Of a stretch of 64,000 bases of DNA, positions 46,672 through 58,976 are shown piece after piece. The translations under genes were made by a program, and so were the position numbers. A model generated the notes under the pieces. The model was given only the letters and a program-made list of their open reading frames with translations. It made no database searches and was not told the DNA's origin. This stretch comes from Mesaphorura yosii (lineage: Eukaryota; Arthropoda; Collembola; Poduromorpha; Tullbergiidae). The stretch lies in contig WIXG01000147.1 in assembly GCA_009869945.1 (NCBI GenBank), forward strand, positions 1-64,000, in the 5' to 3' direction. Numbering within the stretch: the stretch's first letter is position 1; each line of letters opens with the position of its first letter.

Positions 46672-47331
46672 ATGGACAATTTACCAATTCAAGTGCAGCA
46701 CGAGCCTCCAGGAGCAGTCATGAAGTCAGTCGTTGTTGATCCCAGTGGAGCCCGTTCCAAGACAAGTGCTCGCCACTCATACGTTCGGTTCATTAATCAG
46801 ACTACTCGAAGGGCGGATGTGATCTGGATCAACTATGAAGGCGTCAGAGTGAAGTATAGGGTAAGATGATGTGCCTTATATTATTAATTAGCGGTTCCCA
46901 AGAGCGTATGATCTGACTTCATTACAGACTTTGGAACCTGGCGAGTGCCTTGATGTTACTTCTTTCGTCAGTCATCCATGGGTATTTCTAGATTCGGAGA
47001 CGCACACCAAGCTCGTTACCAGTTCAAAAGAAATCTTCGACTGCCCTCCGGTAAGCGCTAAATAATACAGCACCCACAAGGAACGGATTGGATAATTTAA
47101 TTTTGCTTAATATTTTAGCCTAAACTGGTCAGACTTCGTGAGGGAATCGTTCGACCCACTCGCGCAATCGTTACAATCACGCTACCCGTCTACTCTCTTC
47201 GTGAATGCGCAATGCAAACAATTCAGCGCTGCCTTCACACACCGCAGGGTGCATACAAGCTGGATGTTCCGAACAACTTGCAGAAAGAATTGTTCCAACG
47301 GTGCAGTTTGTCGTGGGGACCGAGGTCCTAG
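46672..47331 (+). CDS. VHL: von Hippel-Lindau tumour-suppressor homologue (E3 ligase substrate receptor)
   Basis: Exons 46672-46860, 46928-47050 and 47119-47331 (phase 0 throughout) give 174 residues. VHL is the substrate receptor of the Elongin B/C-CUL2 ubiquitin ligase and captures hydroxylated HIF-alpha. The beta domain is clear: [20 protein letters not shown], then [20 protein letters not shown]. The residues that line the hydroxyproline pocket in human VHL (W88, Y98, S111, H115, W117) correspond to W52, Y62, S75, H79 and W81, a constant offset of 36, so the pocket looks intact. The alpha domain begins [19 protein letters not shown], an Elongin C-binding BC-box. The C-terminal tail is short compared with human. 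AATAAA at about 47466. Confidence 0.93.
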
Positions 47332-48041
47332 TGCACTTCGAATCTCTGGATCTAGCTCAGTGTTTACCGAATTGTTATCGGAAAAAACGCATGATGGTTA
47401 AAGTAGTCAGTGTGCAAGGCACGCAACTCGCTTATCAAATAATTTATTTGTACAACTTTTACGAATAAAATGACACATTGGATTTGTCTATATATTAAGG
47501 AGAATTCCGTGAAAGTCATCCGAGATATTTCAGGAGGGTTTGGGAAGCTTCCCTCACGACAATGCATTCTTGTTTCATTGAACAGCACCGCGTATATTTA
47601 TTCTTTCTCATCCTTTGCTAGGTCGTTATAGATTCGCTCTGGTGACTTCCAGTGAAATATCAAAATTACCAATTGAGTGACAAGAAATTTAAGGTTTATC
47701 ATGAGTTTAGCCTGATTTCAATCAACTTTTAGCAAGGACGAAGGCACTACATGGGACCTGTCGAGACGGTTTAAGTCGGACGGAAATGTGTAAGAAAGTA
47801 CACATCCAAGATGGGGTTCAAGCAACACCTGAACAGATTCCGCAAAGAAATGTGCGCATGCAAGAACAGGAACGATAACGAAGCTGGTTCCGTTGCCGCC
47901 GAAAGGACGACGTATGTATTCCTCGACGAACTAGTAAGCACACATACAGACAAATGAAAAGTGAATCGACTAAATGGTCCCTCATTTGTAGGCTCTCCTA
48001 GAATAAAGAGAAAGACACCAACACCATTCAAATAATTCCAG
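47332..48041. other. intergenic with possible small exon
   Basis: After the VHL 3' UTR, an open stretch from ATG 47813 (MGFKQHLNRFRKEMCACKNR) ends at a GTAAGC donor near 47934. It may be an exon of the C2H2 remnant that follows, but no consistent join was found. Confidence 0.3.
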
Positions 48042-48160
48042 AGCCTGATACAAGCAAGTTCCAGTTCCAGTGTACAACTTGCAGCAAATCATTTGGAATC
48101 GAACGTGCGCTGATTTTGCATCAGAAGAAGCATCAAATGAAGCCTGAGTCAAATCGCTGA
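48042..48160 (+). pseudogene. isolated C2H2 zinc-finger terminal exon (remnant or unresolved gene)
   Basis: After an acceptor (AATTCCAG) the frame reads PDTSKFQFQCTTCSKSFGIE and ends RALILHQKKHQMKPESNR-TGA. This is one complete C2H2 finger (CxxC, 12 residues, HxxxH) followed by a natural stop. It needs an upstream exon ending in phase 1, which I could not find, so it is either a fragment of a lost gene or the last exon of an unresolved one. Confidence 0.45.
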
Positions 48161-48602
48161 AGAATTAAATTCCTAGGAAATCGAGCAACGGCGTTCTTCC
48201 AATTAAACCCGCACATTGCAAATGTTGTGAATAAAAGAAGTCAAATGCTTACGTGACAATTAGCGTAGATTTCCGTCGTGTAATGAAAGTATTGCGTACC
48301 TGGGCAGAAATTCTGAGAACTGCCAAATATGGTTGTCGGCTCTCTATTTCTATTTACACTACTACAACAGCCACAGGAAGCATTCTAACCGCGTAGTTTT
48401 TATGACAGTTTACAAGTTAATTGAATTGAATAACTTGATTGCATAATCCGGCGTAATCCTTCGACGTTCGTCAGCCAGCCAGACGCGAGACCTTGAACCA
48501 AGACCAAAATAACGAACCGTACATTGTCTATTTGTAAATACTAAACACTTTTCCAGTCGTACGTGCTATAACCTACGGCTCGCCGTGCGCAAAAAAATTC
48601 CC

Positions 48603-48610
48603 ACTATAAA
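48603..48610 (+). promoter_or_regulatory. TATA-like box of the GMC oxidoreductase gene
   Basis: ACTATAAATTCG lies about 90 bp before the ATG at 48697, with an initiator-like AGTCA about 30 bp downstream. Spacing fits a core promoter; no experimental support. Confidence 0.4.
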
Positions 48611-48696
48611 TTCGCACTAGCATTCGCCAGTCAAATCAAGTCACGCATGGGCTTGCATCATATCGACTTGCCAATCGGGAATTGTGTCAGACAGTA

Positions 48697-51068
48697 ATGT
48701 TTAGCTTTTCAACACTCGCGTTCAGTTCGGTGGCAGTTCTCGTTCAGTTCTACGCCCGAGAGTATCTCGAGCAGGACGCCAGGAGCACGTTCCAGGAACT
48801 GGGCAATGAGTCGCCAGTTCCTCAAGTCGAGGTGTACGATTTCATTGTGGGTAAGACTAGCTGGAGGTTTACTGAAGTAATCTCAGTTGAGTTACGGCAT
48901 GATGGTTTGGACTATTGATTTATGCGCAGTTGGCGGTGGCACGGCCGGCTGCGTCGTCGCCTCTCGATTGAGTGAAAATGGAACCTTCAAAGTACTGCTC
49001 TTGGAAGCAGGCGGGAACCCACCGCCACAGCTTCAAGTACCTGCGTACGTGCCACATTTGCTCCCATTGCCAGAAATTGCCTACCAGTATTCGTCGGTGC
49101 AACAAGCTCGCACCAGTCTGGCATACAACGATGGGGTGAGCCACCAGCTACATACCTGGCTGACCTGGCATGTAGCGAACTACGACTATTACCCTTTAAC
49201 GTTCCTAGAATATATTCGTTCGGGCTGGCAATGTGCTGGGTGGCACGAGCTCCATCAACGCCATGTTTTTCAACCGGGGCAACCCTCACGATTACGACCA
49301 GTGGGCGAATCTCACGGAAGACCCGTCCTGGAGGTATGAAAATGTGCTGAAATACTTCCGGCGAGTGGAGAAATACGAAGGAGAATTTCCCAATACTTGT
49401 AAGCATTCCAACTTGTACTGTATGAACTAATGTAGTGCTTGCATATTTTGATACGTTTCGCTGTGAGTCGTTTCAATGGCGTGAGATTTGCTAACCGTAA
49501 CACCGGAATTTGATAGTTCAGCATGGATACGACGGGCTTGTCACAGTCTCCAGACAGCCATACGCGCCTGGACTCAAGCTTTGGATGGAAGCAGGCCAGG
49601 AGCTCGGCTACCAGAATCTCGACCCTAACGGGCCACAGCAAATCAGTACGCTTGAGGGTTCATACTTACAACTATGACGAAGCTGTCTCACAACGCTGTT
49701 GTCCCGTTTCCTTTCAGGTCTCGGCCCAATTGAGTACACGAGGCGAAAGGGAAGACGCGTGGACTCGTACACTGCGTACCTGAAAGACGTCGAAAGCAAA
49801 AGGAGCAATCTGAAGATTGCCAGATACGCTAAGGTTAATGAGGTATGTTTAACATTTAGAGATTCCACAGACATCAGTCCCGTTGAGTAACATCTAAACG
49901 TTTTGATTTAGATTGTATTGAACGAATCCAAGAAAGCAATTGGCGTCACTTACACGCGACATGGAGTCTTGCATTTTGCTCGCAGTTCCAAAGAACTCAT
50001 CCTGAGTGCTGGAACTTACGGAACCCCACAACTTCTGCTGAGGTCCGGAATCGGGCCCGTCGAAGAACTGAAGAAACTGAAAATTCAGCCGAAGCACAAC
50101 CTGCCCGTGGGCAATAACTTACTCGATCATCCTCTCGTGCCCCTTAAAATCATAGTCAATGATTCGGGTCTATCATTTGATGCGTCCAAGAACTTGACCG
50201 AAGAATCATTTCAGCTTTACAACGAAGCGGGTGATGGACCACTGAGTGCAGACAGGTCGTTGGGTGGACAAGGATTTGCGGTGTCGAGCATTTCGGCACA
50301 AGAGGGGCAACCTGACTGGCCCGACATCCAGTTTAGTCTGTACAGTCAAGACATTCCTCACCTTCCCCTGCCACAGACTGACATGAAAGATTGTGAGGTT
50401 GCCATTCACGTACTGCCTTACTTGGGACGACCAAAAAGTGTTGGATCCGTGAAACTGGACCCGAAAAATGTCAATGGTCCGCCGCTGATAGACTTCAACT
50501 TCCTGTCTCATCCCCGGGACGTTTACGTGTACGTCGAAGGTAGCAAATTAGCAAACTTTTAGTTTTCACTTGCTGTAAGCGATGAATTTATTTGAGGTTT
50601 TGCGTTTTTCAGCTATTAATAAGTCATTGGAAATCTTCGAGACAACCGACGCTTATCGGCGAGTTGGCGCGAGATACCCAACCGAGCCAGTGACAGAATG
50701 CGAGGAGCATGAATTCAGATCGACGGAATACTGGCTCTGTTATCTGAAGTACCTGGCATTTACAGGGAACCACGCTGTGGGAACCTGTCGAATGGGGAAA
50801 GCGACAGACCCTAAAGCAGTGGTGGACCCCAAGCTAAAGTAATATAGCCCAACAACGCATTCGACAAGCAATGGCGGAATTCAGCTTGCTCATGTGGCTA
50901 TGTTATATGTTTAGGGTCATAGGCATCGAGGGCCTTCGTGTGATCGACGCGTCCATTATGCCACAAATTGTCAACTCTAATACTCAAGCCGCAGTGTACA
51001 TGCTTGCCGAGAAAGCTTCTGAAGCAATTGCGACCGAATGGTTACTGAAAAGCAAGTGTGTACCCTAA
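48697..51068 (+). CDS. GMC-family oxidoreductase (glucose dehydrogenase-like, FAD)
   Basis: Eight exons (48697-48850, 48930-49135, 49209-49398, 49517-49645, 49718-49842, 49912-50539, 50613-50838, 50915-51068) with consistent phases give 603 residues, normal for the family. A hydrophobic start (MFSFSTLAFSSVAVLVQF) may be a signal peptide. The FAD-binding motif reads VYDFIVVGGGTAGCVVASRL. GMC signature 1 follows as VLGGTSSINAMFFNRGNPHD (usually RGKxLGGSSxxN), and signature 2 as ELILSAGTYGTPQLLLRSGI. The catalytic His region is GNHAVGTCRMG, and the final block is DASIMPQIVNSNTQAAVYML. It should oxidise an alcohol with FAD; arthropod relatives use glucose, ecdysone or other alcohols, so the substrate is open. 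AATAAA lies near 51105, close to a convergent minus-strand gene. Confidence 0.88.
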
Positions 51069-51150
51069 TCACAAAGGATTTCAAGGATTGTATTTAATTC
51101 ATTTTAATAAAAACGGTTAACAAAAAGTGTGATTCACAAATGTGAGAACT

Positions 51151-51667
51151 TTACTTGTTGAGAGTTTCAACTCGGTCCTTCTTTTCTGCTTCCAACTCCT
51201 TAATGAACAGATAAATTATGATGAACACGATCACCCGAATTACAATCGTGAGACCCGTGATAATGGTTGTCAGAAGGAGAAGAGTTCCAGCCGCCAGTTT
51301 CGCAATGTAGTCCGAAACAAGTAAAATCCAGAGGATGATGGCCACAATCAACCAAGTGCGTACATAAACAGAAATTCTCTGCAGGCAGACATTGGAGAGT
51401 TTAGGCTTGAAGCGCATCTGTACGAATATCAGAATATCTAATTGTTTATTGCCGGCTTACCTTTGTTGCTCCAACCCAGAGCACCAAACCCATGACGAGT
51501 TTCACGGACGCGATGCACAGCAGCACCATTATCAGGTATCGCGATCGCTTGGCTTCCTCACGTTCCTCGTCTGGCCGGCCAGAATCATCCTCAATCTGGA
51601 TCGATTTGCGAAGGTCTATCGATCCGGATATCAGATTTAGTGTGGCCAAAATCTTCGGCGTAAACAT
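51151..51667 (-). CDS. small multi-span membrane protein, unknown
   Basis: Exons 51667-51461 and 51417-51151 (phase 0, 43-bp intron) give 157 residues. An acidic/basic N-terminal third (DDSGRPDEEREEAKRSR) leads to three or four hydrophobic segments: YLIMVLLCIASVKLVMGLVL, WLIVAIILWILLVSDYIAKL, and a long LLLLTTIITGLTIVIRVIVF continuing IIIYLFIKEL, which may be two spans. It resembles in shape the small four-span DUF4728-type proteins of arthropods, but I see no diagnostic motif. A further exon upstream (ending ATG|GTGAGT near 51750) is probably 5' UTR. It converges with the GMC gene, whose stop is 82 bp away. Function unknown. Confidence 0.65.
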
Positions 51668-53894
51668 TTACTCAGTTACTCGTTGAGTCAATTCATGTTG
51701 GAGTTCAAATCAAGTTAGCACTATTAGTCGTATTAGAAATTCGACTCACCATGTCCACAGTTGCGGCGATCTTTGCCCTCCTCTCCAGCGGAATATCTTT
51801 TCCACACATTGTCCTGGAATAATCGAGTATTTAAAAGGCTACAGAATATTACTTCACTCGGCCGAACCAAGAAACTAGTTGGAATTTGTTTAGTTGGGCT
51901 CACCGTAGAATTCTTTTATTTGCACTGTGTACAATCTTCGCAAGCCCTGCACGCTGTAGCTTTGAAGTCCGAAACTAGGCGCACTTTAACAAGAGAAGAT
52001 AAGCTCTTATCAGTTCTCGTTTCCCCTCTGAAGTGAAGTGACAATCGTGTAGTAACCATAAAGGAGGTGGACAAGTACCTGGAATCAATTCAGAACTCAT
52101 TTCACAACTCAAGCTAATGAATGAACAAACACCTGAAACTGAAATGATAATGGGGCTTGTGAAAAGCTCGCCTTTAAGTTCAAAATGAAGTTGTGGCGTT
52201 GCGCTGTCATCTTTATTCATGTATTCAGCATTTTAATAAAATCCTTTGATCTCAATTTCCGTCCATTTACAATACAGCCCGACCAGATATCAAAAATAAA
52301 AATGAATTCATAATTTCTGTATTAAATTTGCAATTTTCTCATCTAAACTCTAACAGTTTCAGTTGACGAGACACTGTGAGGCAATTTGTAAAATTTTGTT
52401 TGCAAAGGAATATTATTCAAACCTGTTCTCCGAAGCATAAATTAGAATTTTTACAATATTTATTCTTTTTAACCATTCCTCCCATTTACCACTGATATAA
52501 AACTCATTTCTAGTTCAGGTTTCCCTATTGTACTCGAAAATTGTGTTACGTTGTTGTGTGCATTGTTATCTTTGAATCTGTGTTTACTATTTTCGATATC
52601 AGTACACAACGCACTTATTTGATCATTATGGAATTTGACTATTGGTATTTACTCCGTCATGCTGGTGCATAATTATTAGCATAGTAAAATTCTACAGGGC
52701 ATCGTTTCGTGAACATGAATTCATTCACCGACGTAACTGACCAATTCCAGATTCCTTCCTCGTAGATTGTGGCCGCCAGTCGTGTTGGTCGCTGATTCAT
52801 CAATGCGTGCACGCGTGCTAATATTACTTATTGCTAAGCGCTAATTGCTAATTACCAGCTGCGGAATGAATGAAGGTAGGCTCGTTCACTGATGCACGTC
52901 AGCGGAGCTCATTTCCATCCGAAAGGCAACACGGGGCTCAATCTATAAAATGAATTCTCGGAATTCTTGCCACCATGAGCCCAACTCAGGAATCAATGAT
53001 GTAACCAATTATTGGCACAGGAGAGTTGTTGATTTTTGCATATCGCTTGTTTGCTAGAGTGAAGTGCAAGTTTGTAAGACCGACCGCCAAAGTCAAAGCC
53101 AAATATCAAATCATGTCATGCTCATAACTTCACAACTCATTACGCACCAGGACAAGTGGAAACTTTATTAGTCGGAAGTTGTACCCAAAATACAATGAGA
53201 ATGGAAGTATCACACGCAATTTGTATACATGCGGAATGCATTAATCCTTTATTTTGACGCTGGCGCTTGATTGGGGATTGGAGTCTGCGTGCACGTAAAC
53301 AGAAACGTATACAGGATAATCGCATAGTAATAAAGTACCTTGATCGTGATTTGTACCGCCTATTTCGTGCGTTGATCCATGTTATTATAGTTTTACAAAC
53401 AGTAAACTGGTTTGAGCGTAGTTAATGAGTCTGTTTGCAGTTTGTGATGACAATTCGGGAATTTTGAGACTTTTCGCTTGGCTGCTTCTATTCTACTGTA
53501 CCATTCACACGCATTGGAGCTAGGAAAATACGCACGCGAGTGCAAGAGTGTAAACAGGAGACGCGCACACACTGAGAGTGAATCGAAGAACCATTCTTCA
53601 AAGTTAGTTAATGCGATGTGGTCAAACTTTGAGGTACAGTTCTCTGTGTCTGTGTCTGTGACTTGAGAGGTGTTAATTAAGTCCGGCATTGACATTCGAC
53701 TGCACAGGCGATCTTGCACTTCTACTGAGAGTGACTGCTGCAAGCTGAACGTAGAAGCTGTGCAAATACAAAACACATATGCATCTTAGAAATCTTACAT
53801 CATTCAACGATCAAAATGTGAACCATTTAGTGGCTCTAACTGTCGGTCAGTTGGTGGTTCTGTGTTCGACGGTTGGGAACAGAACGAAGTCAAC
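51668..53894. other. intergenic, AT-rich
   Basis: 5' flanks of the membrane-protein gene and the receptor kinase. A minus-strand frame at 53393-53776 (127 codons) has no family motif. A TATAAAA at about 52943 has no gene close behind it. Nothing else supportable. Confidence 0.45.
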
Positions 53895-56800
53895 ATGTTC
53901 ATTTACGGTGGTAAATTTAAAGCTAATTGCCTAAATTGGAACTCGAACCAGATTTTCGTCAGTGCTAGTGCCCTGCTTCTGGTGCTGTCAACTTGCCCGG
54001 TGTTTTTTGTGGCTGGCGAAGTGATTTCCTGCCCCGGCGTCAACGAAAATGAAAACGAAAGTGATGGCGATCCTCATTCCAATAATAAATCGGGACAACT
54101 TTCGCTTGGTAATGACACGGTGCAATGCACTCTCGATATTAGGAATGAAAACAAGTCATCGGTGAAGTACGAGTGTTTGGATGATGAAACGGTGCGAGTG
54201 ATTGGAGATTATCAAGGTAAATGACTAATTGTATGCGCAATCGATCTCATTAAGCAGTATTACGCATCTGCTGCTGGTTTTTTTTCGCATTATCACACAG
54301 CTCAGGTTGCGAACCAGAGGCCTTGAAGCTGTGTAGTCGAGAATAGCAAAGTTAATTACTTTGACACACCGCGTGCTAATGCTGAGTTTATGCCCATGCG
54401 ATTTGCAGTGCTTCGCATTCGCTGTTCCGCATCGTTTCCCTTGGATCTCGAGTATGATGGATTCCAGGTAATGCTCTGATGGCTAATTGTAATCAATCAT
54501 CATGTGCCCAAATTCACTTGATTTATTTTAGCCCACGGAAGCCATTCAGGTCTTCTTCTCCAAAGAGATTGCTCCGAATTCTTCACGGCGGCTCATCGCG
54601 TACAAATTCGAGGTCCACGTTCGAAGCATGGCTACTCTGCACGAATTGTACGAAAACAGGGGCAATAACAAGGAAAAGGGCGCAACTGGTGGCCGGACGA
54701 AGCACATATCGTCAAGAACCGGAAGGTACACGATTCATGACGTCTTCAATAAAATGAGGCAAAAGTCTATGTACTTATTCCTGGAAGGTGAGTACGAGTC
54801 ATGACTCATGAGAATGACCGCAAGTCGAAATCAATTTAGCTGGACGCTTGAGTACAACGCTTGTGGCTTTATTGTTTTGCGTCAGAGGAGCCGGATGCAC
54901 TGTCACTGATGAGAAACAGATTTTCCTTAAACGTCATTCCCACCGGCACCGGCGAAAATGACACAACAATGGTGGTTCCATGTCGGCCGTCGCATCTGCA
55001 CGCGAAAGTGTCACTGTTCATGCAACCCGGGCAGAAAAATGAGAGTCAAGCCGTGGAGCTCAAGCTCGACAATAGGACCATCATTTATTCGGCCAAACGG
55101 GGTTTCACATTACTCAATTTCGATACAACCTTGAACAGTTCGAAGGGCGACAGCGATTTGGCTATTCTCTTTAGTTGTACGCTGACCGACTCAACTGGAA
55201 GCGAAGAAGAGCTGGATGCCAACAGAAATGAAGAAGCAGTGTTCACATTAAAATTCATATTCCCCACAGGTACCGTATGACCCGTAATTGCTGTGGTAGA
55301 ATGCGTGAGTATTGGACAAATTGTTGCATTTTAGACGATAAAGCTCCACAATTTGGGTTCGAAGATCTGCCCACTGGCAGCATCCAGGAAAATATCAACA
55401 TTCATCCGCAAATTGTGGTCATAGATGCGTACAACTTCCAACTCAGTCTGGACTGCATTGTGGATAATCCGGTAGACGCGGTGTTGACCGTGATTGAAGC
55501 GAGGACTCCATCGCATTCACGCCTGGTGCAAGAATTTGTGTTTCCGGTATGGAACACGGACACAATCTTACCCTTTTAAGCTCTATTCTCGATTTATTCC
55601 ACGTACAGAACTATATTAATGGGAGCTATACGGGCGTGATTGGAGACAAATCTTCGCCACCTGGCGTACTGACTGTGAAGCGTGCTGGAATGGCGGGACT
55701 CGTGTTCTGCATGTCACGGCGGATCACAAGCAATATGACCGACTACAAGGTGCTGGAGTACGCGACGGGGTTTGATAGAAAAGTGAGGTTCTTCAAGTAT
55801 GGTCAAGGTAAGCCTTAATTCATTCTTCAAGTCATGTATTTAATCATTTCTAACTCCTGCAATCGTTGAATCCTCAGACTGGTCGTTCTTCGATGTGACT
55901 GAATCTCCAGCCGTGAACCACCTCCAGATACTTCCGGGAACTTTAGTTTCACGCTTCGGCTCCGCACCTTCTGAAGGAGCGTACTACGTGAACCAAATGT
56001 ACACTTTCAAGTTGCGAGTTCGGATACATGGTCTTGCGCCACCAGTAATCTGGTACCAGCAGCTTGATAACGGAACGCTGATAGAAGGTATTGTATTGAC
56101 TAAGTTGGCTTGTTAGATTTAATTTTTGACAATGTCTTATTATGTCTTCACTAGAGTTTATTGACTACGATCTGGATGTTAATCATTTCTCGCATTTCAA
56201 TCTGACCATAACCAACTCAACGAAGGAAATCTTCGCTTCGGCCTCGTTTTGGGACCGGGAACTCTGGAAGAATGTGTCCACCCCGATTTTGGCCGGTCGG
56301 AAAGGTAGACGCTTGTGATTACGAGCATAGCTTCTGTTTAAATTGCAATAGTTCATCAATCATTATGTAAGACATCCTGGTTGCAGAGGGGAAAGTGCCC
56401 ATCGTGACGAACACGCACTTTGATGTCCAATTCATTAACGGGGCATCCAATCAAGTCCTGAAGTGCGAAGCGACAGGAGATCCGGTGCCAAATCTAGTTT
56501 GGGAAAAGGACTCACAGGTTACTAAAGCCCTACTTCTATTCTCTCGATTTTGAGCAGTTTTGAAGAAACTTGACGACTGCTTTTTCCACTTGAATAGGTT
56601 CTTGCGCGTGAAAGCGGAACCAACGCCCTGATTCTTGAATTCCGTACCGTAAATTATTCCAATTCTGGTGATTACATTTGCTTTGCGAGCAGTATTCTTG
56701 GGTCCAGCTCGAGAACCTTCTCCGTGCAAGTGGTGGACGAGGAGCAGCTAAATTATTTTGTTAGTATCGGGATTCCCACGATCGTTTTCATCATTGCCAC

Positions 56801-58251
56801 ACTTGGGACCTACTTGTACTTTAGATTTATCCGCAGAGAAAATGTATGCATTCTACAAGTTATGTGAGAGTCAAACTTTGCTTGTGACTCAAGATTCATG
56901 TTTGTTGAAGGTTGGCCTTACTGCAAAAGAAATCGAAGCCTTCGAGCAAGGCAGTCCAGACTTCACGAAGGAAATGGACTACATGGTACCGGAGAATGCG
57001 CTGAATATTCCATATAACAAGAGCTATGAAGTCGAAGAAAAGAATTTCCAAATTGGTACGTCCTAAATCAACGATGATCCGGTTTATCTTCTAATTCTCA
57101 TTAACACTTTAACGCAGCCTCAACCGAAGTGTTGGGTTCCGGCCAATTCGGCATTGTGTACAAAGGAATTGTGAATGGACGTCCAGTCGCTGTGAAAACT
57201 CTCAAAGCCAATGCAGACAAAGACTATCTGAAAGCCCTTCTCTCGGAGTTGAAGATAATGTGTTATCTGGGAAAGCATGAGCACTTGGTTGAGCTCATTG
57301 GTGCGAACACGTCAAAGCTAAAGAAGGGAAACGTGTTTCTATTCGTCGAAATGTGTTCGGAAGGAAGTTTGGAGCATTACTTGCGCAGGAATCGTCCGAA
57401 TTTCATTCCAGACTCAGACTACAAGAACAGGCCATCCTACGTGGCTCTACAGAGTTCATATTCATTCAATACTCAGCAACTCTTCATGTGGTCATATCAG
57501 ATTTCCAAAGCGATGGAATACCTCTCATCGAAAAAGGTACCGCAAATGTCGCCTCGACATCCATACACGAATAGTGTAACAAATTGACTCAAGACGAATG
57601 CATTTTAGGTAATTCATGGCGACTTGGCTACTCGAAACGTGTTGCTCTCGTCCAATAAACAAGCCAAGGTGACGGACTTTGGCTTATCTCGTCAATTATA
57701 CAATTACGAGTTGTATGTCAAGAAGAATCAAGAGCCCCTGCCTTGGCGGTGGATGGCAGTCGAGAGTTTGCGGGACTTAATTTTCTCAGTTCAATCGGAC
57801 TCGTGGTCCTTTGGCGTGACGATGTGGGAAATCTTCTCGCTTGCCGAAGTGCCTTATCCTGGTCTCTGTTGGGACATTGGGTTCATCGAGAAATTGGAGC
57901 ATGGGCTCAGAATGCTCAAACCTCGATACGGCCCACAAAAATTGTAAGTGCTTGTGAAAAGTGTGCTCTGACTCTGCTATCGTCTAATAATTGCCACTTT
58001 GTTGCAGTTACGAAGATATTTTGCTGCCATGCTGGCACACGGACCCTGAAGGCCGACCGTCGTTCGATTACATCTCACGGTACATCTTGGATCTGATAAA
58101 CATTAACCCACTTCCCCCCGTAAGCATTCCACATGCTCCTTTCATGCATTCCCCAATGTTAAACGAAATTGTAGTGCTAATGCTTGTCTTTTTTCAATTT
58201 TAGCATTACATCAGGCACTCGGATGTGCTGACGGATGATTCCGTTTGTTGA
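53895..58251 (+). CDS. PVR/VEGFR-PDGFR-like receptor tyrosine kinase
   Basis: Fifteen exons with fully consistent phases: 53895-54216, 54409-54467, 54532-54787, 54886-55269, 55335-55546, 55609-55807, 55878-56087, 56155-56304, 56387-56517, 56598-56843, 56911-57055, 57118-57536, 57609-57943, 58008-58119, 58204-58251. 1075 residues. After a signal peptide, a diverged extracellular region of Ig-like domains; the last is plain (QVLKCEATGDPVPNLVWEK, then NSGDYICFAS). TM about 695-716 (FVSIGIPTIVFIIATLGTYL). Kinase: GSGQFG (778-783), VAVK (K798), HGDLATRN (914-921), DFG (934-936), WRWMAVESL as activation segment end. A short insert (about 30 residues) splits the kinase, as in class III/V receptors. 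HGD instead of HRD and AVE instead of APE are unusual but HGD-type loops occur in insect PVR/Torso. Probably binds PDGF/VEGF-like ligands. Confidence 0.88.
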
Positions 58252-58976
58252 ATCGCTCAAGTGATTTCAGTCAGTTTTATCAAATGCATTTATTTACACT
58301 CTTCTTATCTTGATGTTAAATTAAGTATTTTTATTAATACATGAGATTCAAGAGAATTACTATTGACAAATTTGAGAAACGAAAACTAATTAAGAATTTA
58401 CGAACCCGCACCGTGTGAAAGAATTTATCGCTCCACAAAAATAGCGTGTAGTAGGAAGTTAATGCCGCATCTGAAAGTGCACAACTGTAAGTGCTCTGGC
58501 ATAAACAACAAGTATAAGTTGGAAATAAGCAGAACGTATTTAGAAATGACAAAAACAAATGTTGCATCTTGGAAAAATACTTCCGAAATACTAATTCAAC
58601 CATATAGTTGAATTAATTTGTAGAATTTTCATTGTAGAACTTCATTTTTAGAATTCATTTTGAGGTCCTCCATTCCCCATCTCAGAAGCTGAGATTCAAC
58701 GTTATAATTGAATTAGTATTTCGGAAGTATTTTTCCAAGGTACAACATTTGTTTTTGTCCTTTTAAAATAAGATGAACCAATTTAGACAGTCAAAAATGA
58801 AACATAAAAGTGCTTCAAGTATTTGGGTGTTTTTAAAACTTTGTCATCATCGATCTAAAGTGTAGTGAAAATAGTACAGGCAATTATTGCTCAGAATAAA
58901 CCATCGTCGCTTCCACGTCTTGTAATGGCATCAAATCAACTTATATCCCCAAATGCTGAAATAAGAGGTTTTCGTA
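58252..58976. other. intergenic with inverted repeat
   Basis: Receptor 3' flank. The only structure is the long inverted repeat at 58548-58759 listed separately. Confidence 0.5.
58548..58759. repeat. near-perfect inverted repeat, arms about 52 bp, loop about 107 bp
   Basis: Left arm 58548-58600 starts GACAAAAACAAATGTTGC. Right arm 58708-58759 ends GTACAACATTTGTTTTTGTC, its reverse complement with about two mismatches (ATGC versus GTAC in the centre). The shared core is TACTTCCGAAATACTAATTC. The loop carries a minor copy of TTGAATTA. A transcript would fold into a long hairpin. It resembles a MITE or a foldback element; no target duplication was evident. Confidence 0.85.

Noticed and set aside
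53393..53776. 127-codon minus-strand frame upstream of the receptor kinase
   Set aside because: No motif, no splice context; most likely chance in the 5' flank.
46672..58251. VHL and PVR-like kinase as a hypoxia/growth-factor gene cluster
   Set aside because: The neighbourhood is otherwise unrelated (GMC enzyme, membrane protein), and animal genes are not generally clustered by pathway; coincidence is the simpler reading.
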